Assembly (NCBI GenBank): GCA_017996675.1
Contig: JAGOGN010000033.1
Coordinates: forward strand, 1 to 12,129
DNA length: 12,129 nt
Reading direction: 5' to 3'
From: Lachnospiraceae bacterium
GTDB lineage: Bacteria; Bacillota_A; Clostridia; Lachnospirales; Lachnospiraceae
Shown: one piece after another, positions 6,176-12,129 of the stretch
Position numbering within the stretch: position 1 is the stretch's first letter
Layout of the letters: the number at the start of each line of letters is the position of its first letter
Notes under the pieces: generated by a model
The model's input: the letters and a program-made list of their open reading frames with translations, nothing else
The model's database searches: none
Told to the model about the DNA's origin: nothing
Made by a program: the position numbers and the translations under genes

Positions 6176-7780
6176 TTATTTCTTATTTTTTACTGCCGCT
6201 TCGACAAATCCTTTGAATAGAGGATGTGGGCGATTTGGTCTGGACTTTAATTCTGGGTGAGCCTGTGTTGCCAGATAGAATGGATGATCTGGAATTTCAA
6301 TCATTTCAACAATTCTTCCGTCTGGAGACAGACCTGATATTTTCATACCTTTTTCGATTAAGATGTTGCGATAATCATTATTTACTTCATAACGATGACG
6401 ATGTCTTTCGTGGATAATATCACTTCCATAGAGTTCATATGCTATGGAATCATTTGCAAGGGAACATGGATAAGAACCTAGCCTTAACGTACCGCCGATA
6501 TCATCAATACCTTCCTGCTCTGGCATAAGAGCAATGACAGGATGAGTCGTTCCAGGATTTAATTCGATACTATGAGCATCTTTATAACCGCATATATGAC
6601 GGGCGAATTCAATGATTGCAACTTGCATACCAAGACATAATCCCAAATATGGAATCTGATTGGTACGCGCATATTTTGCAGCAAGGATCATTCCGTCTAC
6701 ACCACGTGAACCAAAACCTCCCGGTACAATAATACCGTCCTGATTAGAAAGTTCTGCTTCCAAATTTTCTTCTGTAAGTGTTTCGGAATCAATCCATTTA
6801 ATATTAACAGCTGTATGCTGAGGAATTCCACCATGTTTTAAGGCTTCTACAACAGAAATATAAGCATCGTGAAGCTGGATATATTTTCCAACTAAAGCAA
6901 TATTTACTTCTTTATCTAAAGAGCGTAGGTCTTGAACCATTTCTTCCCAGTCGGTTAAATCAGGAGTTGGACACTCTAAATGCATGCATTCACATGCAAC
7001 CTGTGCAAGAGATTCACGTTCCATTGCAAGAGGAGCTTCATATAAGTATTCCACATCCAAGTTCTGAAGAACATGATTACTTGGCACATTACAAAAAAGA
7101 GCGATCTTTTCTTTGATACCATCTTCCAATGGAAGTTCGGAACGACAAACAATAATATCTGGCTGGATACCAAGGCTTTGAAGTTCTTTTACACTGGCTT
7201 GTGTTGGCTTCGATTTCTGTTCACCAGATACTTTTAAGTAAGGAATTAAAGTAACATGAATTAAAATGGCATTTTCTCTGCCGATTTCATGTTGAAATTG
7301 TCGGATGGATTCAAAATAAGGTAGACTCTCAATATCGCCAACTGTTCCGCCTACTTCGATGATTGCAATTTCAGTTTCTTCAGTTGAAAAATTACGATAA
7401 AAACGACTTTTAATTTCATTCGTGATGTGCGGAATAACTTGAACTGTACCGCCGCCAAAATCGCCTCTTCTTTCTTTTTGAAGAACAGACCAGTAAATCT
7501 TTCCGGTGGTGACATTAGAATTTTTGTTGAGACTTTCGTCGATAAAACGCTCGTAGTGACCAAGATCGAGGTCGGTTTCTGCGCCATCGTCCGTTACAAA
7601 TACTTCGCCGTGCTGAATTGGATTCATGGTTCCAGGATCTATATTGATATACGGGTCGAATTTCTGCATGGTGACAGTGAAACCACGGGCTTTCAGCAGT
7701 CGGCCTAGTGAGGCAGCAGTAATACCCTTTCCTAGTCCGGAAACAACTCCGCCGGTGACAAAAACATATTTTACAGCCAT
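6176..7780 (-). CDS. pyrG: CTP synthase
   Basis: Makes CTP from UTP, ATP and glutamine, the last step of pyrimidine nucleotide synthesis; cytoplasmic tetramer. The 534-residue length is normal. The N-terminal amidoligase domain (1 to ~270) opens with [20 protein letters not shown], whose P-loop SGLGKG is at 14-19, followed by [15 protein letters not shown] (40-54) and [12 protein letters not shown]. The C-terminal class I glutamine amidotransferase domain (~290-530) has the oxyanion region PGGFGSRG (353-360), the nucleophile Cys382 in GLCLGMQ, and His508/Glu510 in [10 protein letters not shown]. All catalytic residues are present. The ATG has a near-perfect site (caaggaggatatccATG). It is a single-gene unit on the - strand, divergent from ftsH. 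The leader is short, with no terminator and no run of G at the predicted start, so the CTP-sensing attenuation known for B. subtilis pyrG is not visible. Confidence 0.98.
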   Translation of the reverse strand: MAVKYVFVTGGVVSGLGKGITAASLGRLLKARGFTVTMQKFDPYINIDPGTMNPIQHGEVFVTDDGAETDLDLGHYERFIDESLNKNSNVTTGKIYWSVLQKERRGDFGGGTVQVIPHITNEIKSRFYRNFSTEETEIAIIEVGGTVGDIESLPYFESIRQFQHEIGRENAILIHVTLIPYLKVSGEQKSKPTQASVKELQSLGIQPDIIVCRSELPLEDGIKEKIALFCNVPSNHVLQNLDVEYLYEAPLAMERESLAQVACECMHLECPTPDLTDWEEMVQDLRSLDKEVNIALVGKYIQLHDAYISVVEALKHGGIPQHTAVNIKWIDSETLTEENLEAELSNQDGIIVPGGFGSRGVDGMILAAKYARTNQIPYLGLCLGMQVAIIEFARHICGYKDAHSIELNPGTTHPVIALMPEQEGIDDIGGTLRLGSYPCSLANDSIAYELYGSDIIHERHRHRYEVNNDYRNILIEKGMKISGLSPDGRIVEMIEIPDHPFYLATQAHPELKSRPNRPHPLFKGFVEAAVKNKK

Positions 7781-7831
7781 GGATATCCTCCTTGAATAGA
7801 TATTGATTGATTTTAGCTCATTAACTAATAT

Positions 7832-7837
7832 ATTATA
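7832..7837 (-). promoter_or_regulatory. pyrG: Putative -10 element of pyrG
   Basis: TATAAT reads leftward at 7837-7832, about 50 bp before the pyrG ATG. The hexamer at 17 bp (TAGCTT, 7860-7855) is a poor -35 and there is no extended TGn. It is the best leftward candidate in the 217-bp gap, but assignment is tentative. Confidence 0.45.
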
Positions 7838-7937
7838 CTATGAAAAGATTTGGAAAGCTAGTTGTAATTTTGTGTTTCTTCAGGACAAGTTTTATAAAAT
7901 CTTTAGAGAATGGAATGAAAGTTTAAGGAATAATCCA

Positions 7938-7966
7938 TTGATTTTCCATGATGGAACACCTATAAT
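7938..7966 (+). promoter_or_regulatory. ftsH: ftsH promoter (sigma-A type)
   Basis: TTGATT (7938-7943), a 17-bp spacer and a perfect TATAAT (7961-7966) make a strong housekeeping promoter. Predicted initiation near 7973 leaves a leader of about 25 nt ending in the site aaggag before the ftsH ATG. No CIRCE-like inverted repeat or other operator is seen next to it. Confidence 0.8.
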
Positions 7967-7997
7967 AGAGATATTAGAATTGAATTAAGGAGATTAT

Positions 7998-9983
7998 ATG
8001 GATAATAGAGGAATGAATAATCAACAGAATAACCAAAATAATGATCCAAACAAGAAGAATGGTCCTGGAAACAGTAAGAGGAATGGGCAGATTATTTTGA
8101 TTTGCGTGATTGTATCTATGGTTTTGTTATTTATCACAACCATGTTAAAGAATCAGTATACGGAGCTTACAACAAAGAAAATTACCTATACTAAATTCAT
8201 TAAGATGGTTAAGGATGATAAGATTAAGAGTGTAGAGATTACTGACAAGCAAATTAATATCACTCCGATAGAGACCAAGAGTAAGACAGACATCGAATAT
8301 AAATATTATACTGGATATATCTATGATGAAACTCTGCTTACTACATTAGACCAGCATGATGTAACGATTGACCGTGATATTCCAAAGGATACTTCTGGTT
8401 GGATTTATACGGTGTTGAGTATTGCAATTCCGTTTGCACTTTTGATGTTTTTATTTAATATGATGTCAAAGCGTATGGGCGGAGCAATGAGTGTTGGTAA
8501 GAGCAATGCGAAGATATACGTGGAGAAGACAACTGGTGTGACATTTAAAGATGTTGCTGGACAGGATGAAGCAAAGGAATCGCTTCAGGAAGTAGTTGAC
8601 TTTTTACATAATCCTGGAAAATATTTAGAAATTGGAGCGAAACTTCCAAAGGGAGCACTGTTAGTGGGCCCTCCGGGAACTGGCAAGACCTTGCTTGCAA
8701 AAGCAGTAGCTGGTGAAGCTCGTGTACCTTTTTTCTCACTTGCAGGATCAGATTTCGTAGAAATGTATGTTGGAGTCGGAGCTTCCAGAGTTCGAGACTT
8801 ATTTAAAGAAGCACAGAAACAGGCACCTTGTATCATTTTTATAGATGAAATTGACGCTATTGGTAAGAGCAGAGACAGTCGCTATGGCGGAGGAAATGAT
8901 GAGCGTGAGCAAACATTAAATCAGCTTTTGGCTGAAATGGATGGATTTGATACCTCTAAAGGTTTATTGATTCTTGCGGCAACGAACAGACCAGAAGTGC
9001 TGGATAAGGCATTACTTCGTCCAGGCCGATTTGATCGACGTATTATTGTAGATAAGCCAGATTTAAAAGGAAGAAAAGAAACTCTTCGCGTACATTCCAA
9101 AGATGTTTTAATTGATGAGACAGTGGATCTAGATGAGATCGCATTGGCTACATCTGGAGCGGTTGGTTCGGATTTAGCGAATATGATTAATGAAGCTGCA
9201 ATCAATGCCGTAAAGAATGGAAGAAAATTTGTTACACAGGCTGATTTATTTGAATCAGTGGAAGTGGTAATTGCAGGTAAAGAAAAGAAAGATCGCATCA
9301 TGAACAGCAAGGAAAAGAATATTGTTGCATATCATGAAGTGGGGCATGCTTTAGTAACTGCTTTGCAAAAAGATACGGAGCCAGTTCAAAAGATTACAAT
9401 CGTTCCTAGAACAATGGGCTCATTAGGATATGTAATGCAGACTCCGGAAGAAGAAAAATATCTGATGTCTAAGGATGAATTAAAAGCTCAAATTGTTACT
9501 TTTATGGCTGGAAGAGCTTCCGAGGAAATTGTTTTTGATTCTGTTACGACAGGAGCATCCAACGATATTGAACAAGCAACGAAGATTGCAAGAGCAATGG
9601 TGACACAGTATGGAATGTCAGATCTGTTTGGATTAATGAGTCTAGAGTCGGTTGAAAATCGATATTTGGATGGACGAGCAGTCCTGAATTGTGGTGATTC
9701 GACCGCAGCATTGATTGATGAAGAAGTAAAGAATATTTTAAAAGAAAGCTATGATGAAGCAAAGGCAATGTTGCTGGGACATCGAGAATTGCTAGATGAA
9801 ATTGCTGCATTCTTATTTGAAGAAGAAACAATCACAGGAAAAGAATTTATGAAGATTTTCCGTAGAGCAAAGGGATTGCCAGATCCTGAAGAAATTACAG
9901 AACATACGACTGTACCTCAAATCGCTCAAGAAGCGGATTGTTGTACAGATGCAGCGGAGGATGTTTCGAACGATGGCATTTAA
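7998..9983 (+). CDS. ftsH: ATP-dependent zinc metalloprotease FtsH
   Basis: Membrane-anchored hexameric AAA+ protease that extracts and degrades misfolded membrane proteins and some regulators. The 661-residue length is normal. Order: a cytoplasmic Asn/Gln-rich N-terminus (1-30), a first helix (~31-50), an extracytoplasmic domain (~52-133), a second helix (~135-156) and the AAA module. Walker A is GPPGTGKT (224-231), Walker B is IIFIDE (279-284), and the second region of homology contains RPGRFDR with arginine fingers near 341 and 344. The protease domain has the zinc motif HEVGH (446-450; HEAGH is commoner) and the third ligand Asp523 in SNDIEQAT. The pore loop reads [12 protein letters not shown], with Tyr257 in the usual Phe position, so an aromatic is kept. 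The tail (~635-661) is acidic with two Cys. The start is ATG after aaggag. The last 11 bp overlap uvrC. Confidence 0.98.
   Translation: MDNRGMNNQQNNQNNDPNKKNGPGNSKRNGQIILICVIVSMVLLFITTMLKNQYTELTTKKITYTKFIKMVKDDKIKSVEITDKQINITPIETKSKTDIEYKYYTGYIYDETLLTTLDQHDVTIDRDIPKDTSGWIYTVLSIAIPFALLMFLFNMMSKRMGGAMSVGKSNAKIYVEKTTGVTFKDVAGQDEAKESLQEVVDFLHNPGKYLEIGAKLPKGALLVGPPGTGKTLLAKAVAGEARVPFFSLAGSDFVEMYVGVGASRVRDLFKEAQKQAPCIIFIDEIDAIGKSRDSRYGGGNDEREQTLNQLLAEMDGFDTSKGLLILAATNRPEVLDKALLRPGRFDRRIIVDKPDLKGRKETLRVHSKDVLIDETVDLDEIALATSGAVGSDLANMINEAAINAVKNGRKFVTQADLFESVEVVIAGKEKKDRIMNSKEKNIVAYHEVGHALVTALQKDTEPVQKITIVPRTMGSLGYVMQTPEEEKYLMSKDELKAQIVTFMAGRASEEIVFDSVTTGASNDIEQATKIARAMVTQYGMSDLFGLMSLESVENRYLDGRAVLNCGDSTAALIDEEVKNILKESYDEAKAMLLGHRELLDEIAAFLFEEETITGKEFMKIFRRAKGLPDPEEITEHTTVPQIAQEADCCTDAAEDVSNDGI
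9956..9960 (+). promoter_or_regulatory. uvrC: Ribosome site used to place the uvrC start
   Basis: GGAGG inside the end of ftsH is 12 nt before the ATG at 9973. The alternative in-frame ATG at 9961 abuts it with no spacer, and the one at 9949 precedes it, so neither fits. The long spacing suggests modest initiation, perhaps helped by ribosomes ending ftsH translation 11 bp further on. Confidence 0.55.
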
Positions 9984-11844
9984 TTTTGAAGAAGAATTAA
10001 AAAAATTACCTGGTAAACCAGGAGTATATTTGATGCACGATGAGGCGGACGTGGTGATTTACGTGGGGAAAGCAATTTCCCTTCGTAATCGCGTCCGCCA
10101 ATATTTTCGTCCAGGGGCAGACGGCAGGCCGAAAATTGAAAGAATGATGCCTCACGTTTCTAGATTTGAATATATCGTAACAGATTCGGAATTAGAGGCT
10201 TTAGTTTTAGAAAACAATTTAATTAAAGAGTATTCCCCGAAGTATAACACTATGTTAAAAGATGGAAAGACCTATCCTTATATTCGTGTAACTGTGCAGG
10301 AAGATTTTCCGAGGTTACAATTTGCAAGACAGATGAAGCGGGATAAATCTAAATATTTTGGCCCCTATACGAGTAGTAAAGCGGTAAAAGATACCATGCT
10401 TTTGCTACAAAAATTATATTGCATCAGAAGTTGCAGTCGAAGACTGCCACAAGATATCGGGAAAGACAGACCTTGTTTGAATTATCATATTCATCAGTGC
10501 AAAGGTCCATGTCAGGGATATATTGGAAAAGAAGAGTACAAAGAAAATGTAAGTAAAGTATTAGATTTTCTGAATGGAAAATACCAACCAATTTTGGAAG
10601 AACTGAAATCTAAAATGGAACTAAGCGCAGAGAATATGGAGTTTGAAGAGGCCGCTCAATACAGAGATTTGCTAAGAAGTGTTTCCTCTATTGCCCAGAA
10701 ACAAAAGGCAACGATGACCGATCAGGAAAATAGAGATATCATCGCTTTTGCAAAAGATCAGGATGAAGCAGTGGTTCAGGTTTTTTTTGTGAGAAATGGA
10801 CAAATTATTGGGAGAGAGCATTTTTATTTAAAGCTGTCCATGGAAAAGACCTCTGGGGAAATTTTAAAACGATTTCTGTTTCAATTTTATTCGGGAACTC
10901 CTTTTTTACCGAAAGAATTGGTGTTGCAGTCTGAACCAGATGATATGGATGGGATTGAGCAGTGGCTGACGCAAAAGCAGGGACATCGGGTTTATATTAA
11001 AGTGCCAAAAGCTGGCGAGAAAGAAAAGTTGGTGGAATTGGCTCGGAAAAACGCAAGAATGGTTCTAGATCAGGATAAGGAGCGGATTATCCGTGAGGAA
11101 AACCGTACAAGAGGTGCTTTAAATCAAATTGCAAAATTACTGGGATTTCAAAAACTGAATCGGGTAGAAGCGTTCGATATATCGAATTTGAATGGATTTT
11201 TATCAGTTGGATCCATGGTAGTTTTTGAAGATGGAAAGCCGAAAAAAAATGATTATCGAAAATTTAAATTAAAGACAGTTTCAGGACCAGATGATTATGC
11301 ATCCATGTATGAAGTTCTCACACGAAGATTTAAAAGAGGAAAAGAAGAACAGAAACAGAAAACAGAGGGACTCTTAGGAGAGGAAACCGGAGGATTTAGT
11401 AGTTTTCCGGATCTGATTATGATGGATGGTGGAAAAGGTCAGGTAAATGTTGCATTAAAGGTTCTGGAAGAACTGAATCTTCCAATTCCTGTATGTGGTA
11501 TGGTGAAGGACGATCATCATCGCACAAGAGGGCTTTATTATAATGGAATAGAACTGGATATTGATACAAGAAGTGAGGGCTTTCGTTTGATCACCAGAAT
11601 TCAGGACGAGGCACATCGATTTGCAATCACCTTTCATCGTTCCTTGAGAGGGAAAGAGCAGATTCATTCTGCATTGGATGATATTCATGGTATCGGACCC
11701 AAAAGAAGAAAGGCGCTCATGAAGTATTTTGAATCCTTTGAAGAGATTCGAAAATCATCGGTAGAGGATTTGATGAGGGTGCCGGAATTAAATCAACAGG
11801 CAGCAGAAAGTGTATACAATCATTTCCATATTGAAGAGCAATAA
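9973..11844 (+). CDS. uvrC: Excinuclease ABC subunit C
   Basis: Nuclease of nucleotide excision repair: joins UvrB at a lesion and makes the 3' then the 5' cut. With ATG 9973 the protein begins [20 protein letters not shown] and has 623 residues, normal for UvrC. Domains: GIY-YIG nuclease (~14-95; GVYLMHDE, then IYVGKAISLRNRVRQYF); a Cys cluster (C154, C168, C176, C180) of the type reported to hold Fe-S in UvrC; the UvrB-binding UVR motif (~207-236, MEFEEAAQYRDLL); an RNase H-like nuclease with Asp402 (EAFDISNLNG), Asp485 (MDGGKGQ) and His548 (DEAHRFAITFHR); and helix-hairpin-helix DNA-binding repeats (~566-620, IHGIGPKRRKAL). All expected residues are present. It overlaps ftsH by 11 bp and probably shares its promoter. 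Starts at 9949 or 9961 would add 8 or 4 residues. Confidence 0.97.
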   Translation: MAFNFEEELKKLPGKPGVYLMHDEADVVIYVGKAISLRNRVRQYFRPGADGRPKIERMMPHVSRFEYIVTDSELEALVLENNLIKEYSPKYNTMLKDGKTYPYIRVTVQEDFPRLQFARQMKRDKSKYFGPYTSSKAVKDTMLLLQKLYCIRSCSRRLPQDIGKDRPCLNYHIHQCKGPCQGYIGKEEYKENVSKVLDFLNGKYQPILEELKSKMELSAENMEFEEAAQYRDLLRSVSSIAQKQKATMTDQENRDIIAFAKDQDEAVVQVFFVRNGQIIGREHFYLKLSMEKTSGEILKRFLFQFYSGTPFLPKELVLQSEPDDMDGIEQWLTQKQGHRVYIKVPKAGEKEKLVELARKNARMVLDQDKERIIREENRTRGALNQIAKLLGFQKLNRVEAFDISNLNGFLSVGSMVVFEDGKPKKNDYRKFKLKTVSGPDDYASMYEVLTRRFKRGKEEQKQKTEGLLGEETGGFSSFPDLIMMDGGKGQVNVALKVLEELNLPIPVCGMVKDDHHRTRGLYYNGIELDIDTRSEGFRLITRIQDEAHRFAITFHRSLRGKEQIHSALDDIHGIGPKRRKALMKYFESFEEIRKSSVEDLMRVPELNQQAAESVYNHFHIEEQ

Positions 11845-11859
11845 TCGTTGTGGTACAAT
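11831..11859 (+). promoter_or_regulatory. hprK: hprK promoter inside the uvrC end
   Basis: TTGAAG (11831-11836), a 17-bp spacer and TACAAT (11854-11859), with TGG just before the -10 giving an extended TGnTACAAT. The -35 lies within the last codons of uvrC. The predicted start near 11866 gives a leader of about 27 nt. This would let hprK be expressed independently of ftsH-uvrC. Confidence 0.65.
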
Positions 11860-11892
11860 AGTACTAGATGTGGATGAATAGGAGGGGCTCAA

Positions 11893-12129
11893 ATGGCAAT
11901 TACGGTTGAGGAACTGGTAAAATATTTTCATATGAATCATTTTACACACAACATTGGTGACTCTAAGAGATTAATTCAGGAACCAGATGTAAACAGACCA
12001 GCATTGCAGCTAACTGGTTATTTTGAACATTTCGAAGCAAGCAGAGTGCAAATCATTGGAACGGTGGAATATACCTATTTACAGCATTTGACAAAGGAAG
12101 AAAAAGTAAAGATTTATGGTGAACTCTTA
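11893..12129 (+). CDS. hprK: HPr kinase/phosphorylase (3' end cut by window)
   Basis: Bifunctional enzyme that phosphorylates and dephosphorylates Ser46 of HPr, the switch for carbon-catabolite control in Firmicutes. Only the first 79 codons are present and the frame is open to the window edge; the full protein is usually about 310 residues. The visible part is the N-terminal domain: MAITVEELVKYFHM, then EPDVNRPALQLTGYFEHF, and RVQIIGTVEYTYLQHL, which match the family's conserved RPALQLTG and IIG-VEY-YL segments. The catalytic P-loop domain lies beyond the window. The start is an ATG after a consensus site (taggaggggctcaaATG). It begins 48 bp after the uvrC stop. The uvrC-hprK order is common in clostridia, where hprK is often followed by murB, rapZ and whiA. 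Confidence 0.93.
   Translation, partial: MAITVEELVKYFHMNHFTHNIGDSKRLIQEPDVNRPALQLTGYFEHFEASRVQIIGTVEYTYLQHLTKEEKVKIYGELL

Noticed and set aside
7803..7988. 61-codon open frame in the pyrG/ftsH gap
   Set aside because: It starts at TTG without a ribosome site and runs across the ftsH promoter; its composition and position fit chance reading of a regulatory gap.
8921..9310. 129-codon frame antisense to ftsH
   Set aside because: It lies wholly inside the conserved AAA region of ftsH on the opposite strand, with no ribosome site or recognisable protein; it is a shadow of the coding constraint.
1..12129. Search for mobile elements, CRISPR arrays, tRNA/rRNA genes, riboswitches and toxin-antitoxin pairs
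   Set aside because: By eye there are no spaced direct repeats, transposase-like proteins, target-site duplications or cloverleaf-like segments; gaps are short and explained by promoters and terminators.

Overview
The window reads as the chromosome of an AT-rich, low-GC Gram-positive anaerobe, most likely a gut clostridium of the Lachnospiraceae type. This rests on strong AGGAGG-type ribosome sites, the style of the proteins (DegV, WYL regulator, FtsH with an Asn-rich N-terminus) and the order ftsH-uvrC-hprK. It is inference from protein style and gene order; no 16S gene or other marker is present.

Layout. (1) 1-3137, + strand: a tight four-gene run made of a MATE-family exporter (5' end cut by the window), an S66 LD-carboxypeptidase/MccF-like hydrolase, a HutD/Ves-family cupin-like protein and an unrecognised 80-residue protein. 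Gaps are 13 bp, 10 bp and an 8-bp overlap, so the genes are probably cotranscribed. (2) 3136-4191, - strand: degV (fatty-acid-binding protein family) with its own terminator and a well-formed extended -10 promoter. A 19-bp perfect palindrome fills the -35/spacer region of that promoter. (3) 4291-6101, + strand: a carbon-nitrogen hydrolase followed by an HTH-WYL regulator, probably one operon. (4) 6101-7780, - strand: pyrG (CTP synthase) with a large hairpin terminator in the convergent gap. (5) 7938-12129, + strand: a clear sigma-A-type promoter, ftsH, uvrC overlapping ftsH by 11 bp, a second promoter inside the uvrC end, and the first 79 codons of hprK.

Together the right half is housekeeping: nucleotide synthesis, membrane proteolysis, nucleotide excision repair and carbon-catabolite signalling. 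The left half is more accessory: efflux, a peptidase family linked in other bacteria to peptidoglycan recycling or detoxification of peptide antibiotics, and poorly understood small proteins. I see no mobile element, CRISPR array, tRNA, rRNA or riboswitch. No clearly new system stands out. The best leads are the palindromic operator candidate at degV, the MATE/S66/HutD/small-protein operon, and the apparent Glu-to-Asp change in the S66 catalytic triad.
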